Source: Neisseria mucosa
GTDB lineage: Bacteria; Pseudomonadota; Gammaproteobacteria; Burkholderiales; Neisseriaceae
Reading direction: 5' to 3'
DNA length: 64,000 bases
Assembly (NCBI RefSeq): GCF_013267835.1
Contig: NZ_CP053939.1
Span: 1,054,001-1,118,000, forward strand
Positions 39,785-47,629 of this stretch are shown in pieces. The position numbers were made by a program, and so were the translations under genes. How positions within the stretch are numbered: position 1 is the stretch's first letter; every line of letters starts with the position of its first letter. Under the pieces are notes generated by a model that was not told where the DNA came from, ran no database searches, and worked only from the letters and a program-made list of their open reading frames with translations.

Positions 39785-40972
39785 ATGAATCCATTATTGA
39801 ACCACCTCAAACCCTATCCTTTCGCCCGCTTGCGTGAAGCCATGCAAGGCATTGACGCACCTGCAGGCATAACGCCCATCCATCTGCAAATCGGCGAGCC
39901 GAAACACCCGACGCCCAAAGTCATCACCGACGCGCTGACCGCCTCCCTGCACGAACTGGAAAAATATCCGCTGACCGCAGGCCTGCCCGAACTGCGCCAA
40001 GCCTGCGCCGAATGGGTTGCCCGCCGTTATGATGGTTTGAGCCTCAATCCCGACAATGAAATTCTGCCCGTCTTGGGCAGCCGGGAAGCATTGTTCTCCT
40101 TCATCCAAACCGTTTTGAATCCGGCTTCAGACGGCCCTAAACCGGTCGTTATCAGCCCTAATCCGTTCTATCAAATTTACGAAGGCGCGACTATATTGGG
40201 CGGCGGCGAAATCCATTTTGCCAACTGCCCGGCACCCAGCTTCAACCCCGATTGGAGCAGCCTGCCCGAAGACGTATGGCGGCGCACCAAAGTCCTGATT
40301 GTCTGCTCGCCCAACAACCCGAGCGGCAGCGTCCTGCAATTAGAAGACTGGAAAGAAATTTTTGATTTGCAAGACAAATACGGCTTCGTTATTGCCTCTG
40401 ACGAATGCTATTCCGAAATTTATTTTGACGACAACAAACCGATCGGCGGCTTGCAGGCTGCGGCGCAATTAGGTCGCGGCACGCACAACATTATTATGTT
40501 CACCAGCCTGTCCAAACGCTCCAACGTCCCCGGTTTGCGTTCCGGCTTTGTCGCAGGCGATGCCGAGTTGCTCAAAAACTTCCTGCTCTACCGAACCTAC
40601 CATGGCAGCGCGATGAGCATTCCTGTCCAACGCGCCAGCATTGCCGCTTGGAACGACGAAGAACACGTCATTGCCAACCGCCGCCTCTACCAAGAAAAAT
40701 TCGACCGCGTCATTCCGATTTTGCAACAGGTATTCGATGTCAAACTGCCTGACGCATCGTTCTACATTTGGCTGAAAGTTCCCGACGGCGACGACTTGGC
40801 ATTCACGCGCAACCTGTGGCAGAAAGCCGCCATCCAAGTGTTGCCCGGCCGCTTCCTCGCCCGCGATACCGAGCAAGGCAATCCGGGCGAAGGCTACGTC
40901 CGCATTGCTTTGGTTGCCGACGTGGAAAGCTGTGTCAAAGCGGCTGAAACCATTGTTTCGCTCTACCGCTGA
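39785..40972 (+). CDS. dapC: Succinyldiaminopimelate transaminase
   Basis: PLP-dependent class I aminotransferase of the lysine/diaminopimelate pathway. The 395-residue protein starts MNPLLNHLKPYPFARLREAM, which is characteristic of the proteobacterial DapC family. It carries the Schiff-base lysine in FTSLSKRSNVPGLRSG, the CSPNNPSGSV block, DECYSEIYFDD, and the C-terminal PGRFLARDTEQGNPGEGYVRIALV with the substrate-binding Arg. A role in arginine-pathway transamination (ArgD-like overlap) cannot be ruled out, but the N-terminus favours DapC. Confidence 0.92.
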   Translation: MNPLLNHLKPYPFARLREAMQGIDAPAGITPIHLQIGEPKHPTPKVITDALTASLHELEKYPLTAGLPELRQACAEWVARRYDGLSLNPDNEILPVLGSREALFSFIQTVLNPASDGPKPVVISPNPFYQIYEGATILGGGEIHFANCPAPSFNPDWSSLPEDVWRRTKVLIVCSPNNPSGSVLQLEDWKEIFDLQDKYGFVIASDECYSEIYFDDNKPIGGLQAAAQLGRGTHNIIMFTSLSKRSNVPGLRSGFVAGDAELLKNFLLYRTYHGSAMSIPVQRASIAAWNDEEHVIANRRLYQEKFDRVIPILQQVFDVKLPDASFYIWLKVPDGDDLAFTRNLWQKAAIQVLPGRFLARDTEQGNPGEGYVRIALVADVESCVKAAETIVSLYR

Positions 40973-40987
40973 CGATTAAGCAAGCAA

Positions 40988-41018
40988 AGGCCGTCTGAAA
41001 CTTCAGACGGCCTTTTTA
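40988..41018. terminator. Inverted-DUS terminator shared by dapC and the rubredoxin gene
   Basis: AGGCCGTCTGAA (40988-40999) and TTCAGACGGCCT (41002-41013), with T residues following. It lies between the convergent dapC and rubredoxin genes. Confidence 0.8.
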
Positions 41019-41035
41019 TTAAATAATCGGATAAT

Positions 41036-41206
41036 TTATATGGTGAAGTCCAGAAGGTAGAAATCTTCTTTACCTACGCCGCATTCAGGGCATTTCCAGT
41101 CGTCGGGGATGTCTTCGAACTTGGTGCCTGCCGGCAGGCCGTGTTCGGGGTCACCGACATCTTCATCGTAAATCCAGCCGCAAGGGCCGCACATATATTG
41201 AGCCAT
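41036..41206 (-). CDS. Rubredoxin
   Basis: Small one-iron electron carrier. The 56-residue protein begins MAQYMCGPCGWIYDEDVGDP and has the two iron-binding knuckles C-X2-C (CGPCG) and C-X2-C (CPECG), with the family's DDWKCPECG and DFY stretches. A ribosome site AAGGAAC lies upstream of the ATG. It stands alone between two uptake-sequence hairpins, so its electron partner is not evident from context. Confidence 0.96.
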   Translation of the reverse strand: MAQYMCGPCGWIYDEDVGDPEHGLPAGTKFEDIPDDWKCPECGVGKEDFYLLDFTI

Positions 41207-41228
41207 TTGGTGTTCCTTCCATTTTTAA

Positions 41229-41260
41229 AGGCCGTCTGAAACCGTATTTTCAGACGGCCT
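41229..41260 (-). terminator. Inverted-DUS terminator of the acyl-CoA dehydrogenase gene
   Basis: AGGCCGTCTGAA (41229-41240) and TTCAGACGGCCT (41249-41260), 30 bases after the stop at 41291; on the minus strand TTTAAAAAT follows. Confidence 0.75.
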
Positions 41261-41290
41261 TTCGTGTGTCTTATTGTTGATATTTTGAAT

Positions 41291-42382
41291 TTATTGCGCT
41301 GCTTCCAAAGCGGCGATTTCTTTGCGCAGGTGTTTGATGGCCGGTGTTACGATGGCGACGAACATGGCCTCGCGGACGCGGCGTTGTGCCGGGCTGCGCA
41401 TCAGATAGCCTTTCGCGCCTGCATGCAATGCGGCAGATTGAGTGGCGTTCAATGCCAATACGGCAGCCGCTTCACGCAGTTTCAAGGTTGCCAGCGTATC
41501 GGGTTTATTGTTCCACGCATCATCGGCAAGACGTTCTGTTTCCGCCCATGCGCCGTCCAAAGCGGCTTTCAATTCATCGTAGCTGTGGTCAAGGTATGAG
41601 TTTACTTCTGCGTTCACCACATTGGCCATGCGGATAATGCCGAGCGCACCGTCAATCACACCGGCGCCGATACCCATTTGCAGCAGAATGAAACCGGCTT
41701 TAATGGTCGGGATATAAGACTGGAACTGCTCAGGCGCAGCAATCACATCTTCATCGGGAATAAACACGTCTTTAAAATTCAGGCTGTAAGTGCGCGTGCC
41801 TTCCAAACCGCAGAACTCAGGACAGTTTTGCAGGGTAACGCCTTCCCATTGGCCGCCGGTGATAAACATCACATAGCTGTCGCCGATTTGGGCGGTATTT
41901 GCCCAAATGTGGTCTTCGCCGATATTGGATACCCAAGGCAAAGCGCCGTTGATTTTGTAGCCGCCTTCGACGCGCTCGGCTTGCAGGTTGTGTTTTTCGA
42001 TACCGGCAAGGTGTTTGACGGTATTGGACATGCCCGTACCGGCCAAAACTTTGCCTTGCAGAATATCGGCCAAATATTTGTCTTTAACCGCTTGGTTGGG
42101 CGATTGGTGCAGATACCACGCGCAAGCCGCCTGACACCATGCGCTGAACGAAGTCGCGCCGCATTCTTTACCGATTTCGCGCAATACGGCGATTTGCGTT
42201 GCCAAACCCAAACCGTTACCGCCTTCTTCAACCGTACCGGTCGCGGCAAAACCGCCGATTTTGCCCAATTCCAGCATAAATTCTTTCGGGTACAGGCCTT
42301 TGCGGTCGATGTCGTCCACCAATGGTTTTAATTTGCTTTTAACGAGTTCGGCAACATTGTTCAGTAAAGCTTCGCGTGTCAT
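41291..42382 (-). CDS. Acyl-CoA dehydrogenase family flavoprotein
   Basis: A 363-residue FAD enzyme with the acyl-CoA dehydrogenase fold: helical N-terminal domain (LKPLVDDIDRKGLYPKEFMLELGKIG), beta domain with GKVLAGTGMSNTVKHLAGIEK and the WVSNIGEDHIWANTA FAD loop, and a C-terminal helical domain ending RVREAMFVAIVTPAIKHLRKEI. It is shorter than usual at the C-terminus and the catalytic Glu position is not obvious, so it may use a non-standard substrate. It lies downstream of an AhpD-like gene on the same strand (79-base gap with an uptake pair); the two may form a small unit. Confidence 0.82.
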   Translation of the reverse strand: MTREALLNNVAELVKSKLKPLVDDIDRKGLYPKEFMLELGKIGGFAATGTVEEGGNGLGLATQIAVLREIGKECGATSFSAWCQAACAWYLHQSPNQAVKDKYLADILQGKVLAGTGMSNTVKHLAGIEKHNLQAERVEGGYKINGALPWVSNIGEDHIWANTAQIGDSYVMFITGGQWEGVTLQNCPEFCGLEGTRTYSLNFKDVFIPDEDVIAAPEQFQSYIPTIKAGFILLQMGIGAGVIDGALGIIRMANVVNAEVNSYLDHSYDELKAALDGAWAETERLADDAWNNKPDTLATLKLREAAAVLALNATQSAALHAGAKGYLMRSPAQRRVREAMFVAIVTPAIKHLRKEIAALEAAQ

Positions 42383-42426
42383 TTTTTTCCTCTGGATATT
42401 TTGGCGATATTAAGTTCTTTTAAGAA

Positions 42427-42452
42427 AGGCCGTCTGAATTTTCAGACGGCCT
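42427..42452 (-). terminator. Inverted DUS between the AhpD-like and acyl-CoA dehydrogenase genes
   Basis: AGGCCGTCTGAA (42427-42438) and TTCAGACGGCCT (42441-42452), an almost loopless palindrome. The minus-strand side is followed by TTTCTTAAAAG, so some termination is expected. Confidence 0.6.
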
Positions 42453-42461
42453 TTGATGGGA

Positions 42462-43010
42462 TTAGGCAAATGCCTGCAATTCAGGGTTGATTTCGGTTTT
42501 GGCAAGGTTGTTGACGTAGTTGCACAAGGTTGCCAAAGCAACGCCCATAACGACTTCAACGGCTTGCTGTTGGTTGTAACCGGCATCGAAGAAAGCTTTC
42601 AACTCGTCGTCGGATACCGCGCCTTTTTTCGCCATAACGGCTTGGGTGAATGTCGCCAAAGCACTCAGTTTGGCATCGTCAAACTCGCCTGCAGCCAACG
42701 CGCGCGCAGCTTTAATGGATTGTTCGGAAAGCAGTTTTTTCAAGGTTGCCAGTTTAGTGTGGCCGGCAACGCAGAAGCCGCATTCATTGGTGCGCGCGGC
42801 AATGATTTGAATAACTTCGACTTCGCCGGCAGTCAGGCTGTTGGCACCATTCATTTTGCCGACTTCTTGATAAAACGCCAAAGCCTCCGGCGCATTGGCC
42901 AAAACGCCGATCAGGTTAGGAATAAAGCCGTTGTTTTTCAATACGGCTTCAACGCGTGGTTTGGCGGCTTCCGGAGCGGTTTCGACTGTGTGTATGGTTA
43001 AACGTGACAT
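42462..43010 (-). CDS. Carboxymuconolactone decarboxylase / AhpD-like family protein
   Basis: A 182-residue helical protein of the CMD/AhpD superfamily, whose members are thiol peroxidase-like or decarboxylases. The active-site motif C-X2-C-X3-H is intact in NECGFCVAGHTKLA, with the expected preceding acidic residue (EVIQIIAARTNE). The remainder is typical (AALATFTQAVM, VVMGVALATLCNYVNNLAKTE). Proximity to the acyl-CoA dehydrogenase gene on the same strand suggests a joint task, but none is established. Confidence 0.87.
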   Translation of the reverse strand: MSRLTIHTVETAPEAAKPRVEAVLKNNGFIPNLIGVLANAPEALAFYQEVGKMNGANSLTAGEVEVIQIIAARTNECGFCVAGHTKLATLKKLLSEQSIKAARALAAGEFDDAKLSALATFTQAVMAKKGAVSDDELKAFFDAGYNQQQAVEVVMGVALATLCNYVNNLAKTEINPELQAFA

Positions 43011-43111
43011 CTTTATGACCTTTTTTGTAATAAAACGAAGTGGGCATGATAAGCCATTCGTTTTTGTTAGAAAAAGATTAATTGGTTATTTACCGTAAAC
43101 CAAAAGTTATA

Positions 43112-43139
43112 AGGCCGTCCGAACGGATTCAGACGGCCT
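43112..43139 (-). terminator. Imperfect inverted-DUS terminator of the YidB-like gene
   Basis: AGGCCGTCCGAA (one base off) pairs with TTCAGACGGCCT (43128-43139), 20 bases after the stop. Confidence 0.65.
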
Positions 43140-43159
43140 TATCATAACGATTCAACTCA

Positions 43160-43582
43160 TTATTTTATAAAGTTTTTCAGTAGCATAGAAGCGATGTCGT
43201 CCAAGCCGAAGCCATCCGCATCTTGAGCTGTGCCGTTAGGCGTCGCTTTATCGACCAAGTCTGGCAACACTTTTGCCAACAAATCGCCTGCCTGGCCGGC
43301 ATCCACGCCGAATTTTTGCGCGATTTGGTTTACGGTATCGCTGCCCAAGGCATTTTGCAGGTCGCTGCCGGATACAGGCAGGTTGCTGGATTGGTTGGAC
43401 ACCCAGCTGCTCAGGGCATCACCCAAACCGCCTTGTTGCAGTTGGTTGATCAGGTTGCCCACGCCGCCTTGCTGTTTAACCAAGTCCATCGCCATATCGG
43501 TCAGAGAACCTTGTGCGCCGTTTTCACTGTTGCCGCCCAACATTTGAGTAGCCGCATTCAAAAGATTGTCCATGAGTGCCAT
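43160..43582 (-). CDS. YidB-like DUF937 family protein
   Basis: From the ATG at 43582, preceded by AAGGA, the protein has 140 residues. The sequence begins MALMDNLLNAATQMLGG, is rich in Gly/Gln/Asp (QGGVGNLINQLQQGGLGDALSSWV) and contains the DUF937 segment LQNALGSDTVNQIAQKFGVDAGQAGDLLAKVLPDLVDKATPNG. It is cytoplasmic, with no signal. YidB-type proteins are of unknown biochemical function. An open frame continues upstream to 43666 without a ribosome site and is not conserved-looking. Confidence 0.85.
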   Translation of the reverse strand: MALMDNLLNAATQMLGGNSENGAQGSLTDMAMDLVKQQGGVGNLINQLQQGGLGDALSSWVSNQSSNLPVSGSDLQNALGSDTVNQIAQKFGVDAGQAGDLLAKVLPDLVDKATPNGTAQDADGFGLDDIASMLLKNFIK

Positions 43583-43703
43583 GACTTTTTCCTTGTGTGT
43601 GTTTATGTCTAAAAAAGAAAGCGGAGTGTAGCAAAATTTATGCCGGAAAAAATCAGGCTTAACCAAACTAAACCTCTTTTATCCCAAAGCCGTAACAAAA
43701 CCA

Positions 43704-43734
43704 AGGCCGTCTGAAATCCGGTTTCAGACGGCCT
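43704..43734 (-). terminator. Inverted-DUS terminator after ruvX
   Basis: AGGCCGTCTGAA (43704-43715) and TTCAGACGGCCT (43723-43734), 17 bases after the ruvX stop, with TTGGTTTTGTT following on the minus strand. Confidence 0.75.
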
Positions 43735-43751
43735 CTATAATGAATCATGTG

Positions 43752-44207
43752 CTATTCTTCGCGGCCATTGAAATACTCGGCCGCTCCACCTTCAAAAAAG
43801 CCTTGCAAAATCGCCTGTGCCGCTACTTGGTCAAGCACGGATTTTTGTTTTCGGCCAAATACTTGGGCTTCAGCAAGCAGGCTTTCCGCGTATAGGGAAG
43901 ACATCCTTTCGTCCACCCAATAAACCGGCAAATTAAAACGTCCGTGCAAACGGCGGCCAAACTTGCGGCTCAAACGGGTCAGCTCATGCTCCGTGCCATC
44001 GGTATGCGTCGGCAGGCCGACCACAAAATACTTGGGTTGCCATTCTTTGACCAACTTGGCAATGGCCTCGAATTTTTCATCGTTGCTGTTGCCGGTTACC
44101 GTCGCCAGCGGATGGCTCATACCCAGCTCTGCCTCGCCCTGCGCAACGCCGATGCGCGCTTCGCCGAAATCAAAGGCCAAAACCGTACCTTTTGGTGCAT
44201 CAGGCAT
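43752..44207 (-). CDS. ruvX: Putative pre-16S rRNA nuclease / Holliday-junction resolvase-like YqgF
   Basis: RNase H-like protein needed for maturation of 16S rRNA 5' ends. From the ATG at 44207 it has 151 residues: [17 protein letters not shown] with the first catalytic Asp, the [16 protein letters not shown] block, and the terminal DERMSS and [14 protein letters not shown] with further acidic residues. The start lies inside the end of the algH frame (8-bp overlap), so the genes are coupled; algH-ruvX is a conserved pair. Confidence 0.94.
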   Translation of the reverse strand: MPDAPKGTVLAFDFGEARIGVAQGEAELGMSHPLATVTGNSNDEKFEAIAKLVKEWQPKYFVVGLPTHTDGTEHELTRLSRKFGRRLHGRFNLPVYWVDERMSSLYAESLLAEAQVFGRKQKSVLDQVAAQAILQGFFEGGAAEYFNGREE

Positions 44208-44748
44208 GGCCGACTCCTGAAACCAAGGCGTTCGGATTGACACCCAATTTTTCAAAAGCAGCGGCATAACGGAGTTCGTAAGGGACATCAAACAGAATAT
44301 GTTCGTCCGCAGGGACAGTCAGCCAAACATTTTCTGCCAGCTCGCGCTCCAACTGCCCTTTGCCCCATTTCGAATAACCGATACTGATCAAAGCCTTGTC
44401 CACCGCACCTTCTTTAGACAGGTTTTCAATCACATCACGCGAAGAAGTCAGTGCCACGTTATCGGTTACCACCATGCTGTTTTGCCAGCTGCCGATCGGC
44501 GTATGCACAACATAGCCGCGCTCAATCTGAACCGGCCCGCCCATCATCACATTTTCATGTTGCAGGCGCAACGGGATATTGCGGTCGGCGGCGGCGAAAA
44601 TCATGTCCATGGTAATCGGCGAAGGCTTGTTGATGATGATGCCCAGCGCACCTTCTTCATCGTGTTCGCACACATAAATGACCGTATCCGTAAAAAACGG
44701 ATCGTCCATATGAGGCATGGCAATCAGGAAATGGTTGGCTAAATTCAT
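44200..44748 (-). CDS. algH: YqgE/AlgH family protein
   Basis: A 182-residue cytoplasmic protein of the AlgH/UPF0301 family. It shows the usual [18 protein letters not shown] start, [20 protein letters not shown], a [15 protein letters not shown] block and [23 protein letters not shown]. Its role is uncertain; the name comes from alginate regulation in Pseudomonas. It overlaps ruvX by 8 bp and is the first gene of that pair. Confidence 0.93.
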   Translation of the reverse strand: MNLANHFLIAMPHMDDPFFTDTVIYVCEHDEEGALGIIINKPSPITMDMIFAAADRNIPLRLQHENVMMGGPVQIERGYVVHTPIGSWQNSMVVTDNVALTSSRDVIENLSKEGAVDKALISIGYSKWGKGQLERELAENVWLTVPADEHILFDVPYELRYAAAFEKLGVNPNALVSGVGHA

Positions 44749-44777
44749 ATTCTTCTTAATCTATTAAGCTGATTTTA

Positions 44778-45323
44778 TTATTTTTGGCCGTCGGAAATCG
44801 GCGCGTCCACCACGCAGGCGCCATAAACCGCACCGCCTGCCGGTACCGGCGTATCGGTTTTCGCATGGGCAAAACACGATACCGCGCTCAAAGAGTTTTT
44901 CGGCGAGCCTTGAACGATTTTATCGCTGTACACCAAATAAGCGAAAGACTTACGTTTCGGATCGTAGTAACGGATAATCTGCTGGCTCTTAAATGCCATG
45001 CTGGCGCTGCGTTTGAACACTTGTCGCGGTTTCAAAACTTCAGACTCGTTATAACGGATGACTTCCGCACTTTGCACGCAGGAAACCGATGCATCGCTGG
45101 CATCTTCTTCCAGATTGACCGTTTCTTTCAAACCGCCTTTTTTCGCGTATGAAATATAGCAGGCAACCCCCTGCACATCAGGATCATCAAAACCTTCCAC
45201 TTCAATACGGTCGTTTTTACCCAACATATGAAACACCGTACTGGCGCGTCCGATTTTATCGGTATCGTTACCGCAAGCCGCCAAAATCATGGCGCCCAAC
45301 ACTACTAATAAATATTTTTTCAT
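44778..45323 (-). CDS. creA: CreA family lipoprotein
   Basis: A 181-residue secreted protein with a lipoprotein signal ending LAAC (Cys17). The mature part matches the CreA family: IGRASTVFHMLGKNDRIEVEGFDDPDVQGVACYIS, a later EEDASDASVSC, and the signature YDPKRKSFAYLVYSDKIVQGSPKNSLSAVSCF. In E. coli the protein is periplasmic and of unknown function. It has four cysteines besides the lipid-bearing one. It precedes algH on the same strand but with no tight coupling. Confidence 0.9.
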   Translation of the reverse strand: MKKYLLVVLGAMILAACGNDTDKIGRASTVFHMLGKNDRIEVEGFDDPDVQGVACYISYAKKGGLKETVNLEEDASDASVSCVQSAEVIRYNESEVLKPRQVFKRSASMAFKSQQIIRYYDPKRKSFAYLVYSDKIVQGSPKNSLSAVSCFAHAKTDTPVPAGGAVYGACVVDAPISDGQK

Positions 45324-45496
45324 AATATCCTGTCAATGCAGACTGTCAATTTCCAGTTAGGCAGAATCATATCCGCCTACTCCATCATTACTATATAAGA
45401 CCGTTCGTCCATATTGCAACCCAATATTATTTTCAGACGGCCTGACAGACAGTATAATCCGTCCTATTGTTCCTACTTTAATAGCAAGATCGAACC

Positions 45497-47416
45497 ATGC
45501 GTTACAAACCCCTCATCCTCGCCCTGCTGCTCAGCTTCTCCCTGCCAACCCATGCTGCCAAAGACGCGCCGAAAGAAAAAGCGGCCGCCGTCAAAAAAGC
45601 TGCGCCCGTGAAAAAAGAGAAAGAAGCCGCCAAGGCGGATGTCAAAAAAGAAACCCCAAAAAAACAAGCCGTAAAAGAAAAAGAGGAAGACAAAAAAGCG
45701 GTTAAAGCCAAAGCCTCCAAAGAGAAGGAAACCGCCGACAAAAACGAACGCGCTTCAGCCAAAAACAAACCGGCTAAAGCCGCCGAAGCCTCGGCTGACA
45801 ATAAAAAGGCCAACCGCAAAGCAGAAGAGCCTAAAGAAACAGCCAAAGACAAAAAAGCCGCAGCCGCAAAACCCGGCAAAGCCAAAGAACAAGACAAGAA
45901 ACCTGTTGAAGATAAAAAAGACAGTAAAGCCAAAGAACCTGTAAAAAAAGCAGAACCTAAAGAAACCAAAACCAAAGAGCCTGCTAAAAAAGCGGCTGAG
46001 GATAAAAAAGACCGTCAATCCAAAGAACCAGTAAAAAAAGCAGCCGAAGACAAAAAGGCCGATACCAAAGAAACCAAAGCCAAAGAGCCTGCCAAAAAAG
46101 CTGTTGAAGATAAAAAAGACACTAAAAAAGACACCAAAGCTAAAGAGCAAAACAAAAAAGACGAGCCTAAAGCTGAGCCTAAAGCCGTCTCTTCAGCCGA
46201 CAACGATTTCAAAGCAGCCGTAACTGCCGCCGCCAACGAAATGGAAAGCAAAAAATCCTTTGCCAAACGCAACGAGGGTTTCATTATCCATGTTAATGCC
46301 ACGCTCAAACAGCTGCAACAAACACGCAACAACCTCTCTGGCATCAACCGCAAACAACGCGACGCTTGGGAAAAATTCCAAAAACTCAATGCTGATGCCA
46401 ACCAGTTGAAAGCCGAAGTTTCCAACACGCGCGCCCAAATTTCGCGCTTTGTGTCCGGCAACTATAAAAACAGCCAGCCCAACGCAGTTGCCCTCTTCCT
46501 GAAAAATGCCGATGCGGGTCAAAAAACCCGCTTCCTGCGTTACACGCGTTATATCAACAACGCCAACAACCAAGTTATGAGAGACTTGGAAAAACAACAA
46601 AAAGAGCTGGCGGCGCAAGAGCAAAAAATCAACAATGAATTGGCTTACCTGAAAAAACTGCAAGCCAATATTCAAGCCTCGTTGCGTCAACAAGGCGTGA
46701 CCAATACCACCGAACAAGCCGAAAGCCGCCGTCAAAACGCGACAATGGCCAAAGAAGCGCAAAAGAAAATCAACCACAGAGAAAACGAGCAGCGCCTCAA
46801 CAATCTCTTGAAAGATTTGGAAAAACGCAAAGCCGAGCAACGCAAAGCCGAAGCCGAGGCGCGTAAAAAAGCCGCCGAAGCCCGTTTGGCCGCCGCCGAA
46901 AAAGCACGCAAAGAGCAGGCTGCTGCCCAGCAAAAAGCCGAAGCCGAACGCGCCGCCATGTCCACGCTGACTGACGAAGACATGAAACTGCAAGCCCCAA
47001 ATACCCAAGGCTTGACCGTCAGCAACGCCAACAGCTTCAGCCGTATGCAAGGCCGTCTGAAAAAACCGGTCAACGGCACATTGGCAGGCCTGTTCGGTCA
47101 AGACCGCGGCGATGGCGAAGTTTGGAAAGGCGTGTTCTACAATACCGTTCCTTCTCCGGTCAGCAGCATTGCCTCAGGCACAGTTACTTTTGCCGGCGAG
47201 CTTGAAGGCTACGGCAAAGTAGTCGTCCTCGACCACGGCGACGGCTATGTCAGCATTTACTCCGGCCTGAGCGAAATTGACATCGCCCAAAACTACGCTG
47301 TCAATGCCGGCAGTAAAATCGGCACCAGCGGCACTTTGCCGTCAGGCGAAACCGGCCTTTACCTTGAAGTCCGCTACAACGGACAAGTCATGAATCCGCT
47401 TTCATGGATTAACTGA
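45497..47416 (+). CDS. envC: EnvC/NlpD-like murein hydrolase activator with degenerate LytM domain and Lys/Ala-rich repeats
   Basis: Periplasmic activator of cell-separation amidases, 639 residues. A signal peptide (MRYKPLILALLLSFSLPTHA) is followed by about 210 residues made almost entirely of Lys, Ala, Glu, Asp and Pro in loose repeats (KEPAKKA, EDKKD), then a long coiled coil (about 240-490) as in EnvC. A C-terminal M23/LytM domain follows (about 519-639). The domain lacks the zinc-binding His residues: GLFGQDRGDG stands where an HxxxD site would be and YLEVRYNG replaces the H-x-H block. It is therefore probably an activator, not an enzyme. ctpA follows on the same strand, a common pairing. 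Confidence 0.85.
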   Translation: MRYKPLILALLLSFSLPTHAAKDAPKEKAAAVKKAAPVKKEKEAAKADVKKETPKKQAVKEKEEDKKAVKAKASKEKETADKNERASAKNKPAKAAEASADNKKANRKAEEPKETAKDKKAAAAKPGKAKEQDKKPVEDKKDSKAKEPVKKAEPKETKTKEPAKKAAEDKKDRQSKEPVKKAAEDKKADTKETKAKEPAKKAVEDKKDTKKDTKAKEQNKKDEPKAEPKAVSSADNDFKAAVTAAANEMESKKSFAKRNEGFIIHVNATLKQLQQTRNNLSGINRKQRDAWEKFQKLNADANQLKAEVSNTRAQISRFVSGNYKNSQPNAVALFLKNADAGQKTRFLRYTRYINNANNQVMRDLEKQQKELAAQEQKINNELAYLKKLQANIQASLRQQGVTNTTEQAESRRQNATMAKEAQKKINHRENEQRLNNLLKDLEKRKAEQRKAEAEARKKAAEARLAAAEKARKEQAAAQQKAEAERAAMSTLTDEDMKLQAPNTQGLTVSNANSFSRMQGRLKKPVNGTLAGLFGQDRGDGEVWKGVFYNTVPSPVSSIASGTVTFAGELEGYGKVVVLDHGDGYVSIYSGLSEIDIAQNYAVNAGSKIGTSGTLPSGETGLYLEVRYNGQVMNPLSWIN

Positions 47417-47419
47417 TGC

Positions 47420-47460
47420 TTCAGACGGCCTGATTGAATTTCCCCTTCAGGCCGTCTGAA
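47420..47460. repeat. Outward inverted DUS pair between envC-like gene and ctpA
   Basis: TTCAGACGGCCT (47420-47431) and AGGCCGTCTGAA (47449-47460) lie within 50 bases of the envC stop; the stem could terminate transcription although the T run is weak. Confidence 0.55.
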
Positions 47461-47629
47461 TTTTCATCATAAACTACAATAAACACGATTTTCACGCCTG
47501 TTCAGCACATTAAACAACAAACTTTTACCTTAAACTTATTGTTCCGAGCGTTTAAATCACATAAAGTCAACGGGTTCAGAGAAAACAAAAACCACTTTGC
47601 TTACCGTACACAAAAAGAAAGTCAAACGA

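Noticed and set aside
46193..47101. Minus-strand open frame of 302 codons opposite the EnvC-like gene
   Set aside because: Phe/Leu-rich translation is the expected mirror of the Lys/Gln/Ala-rich coding strand; no independent start context.
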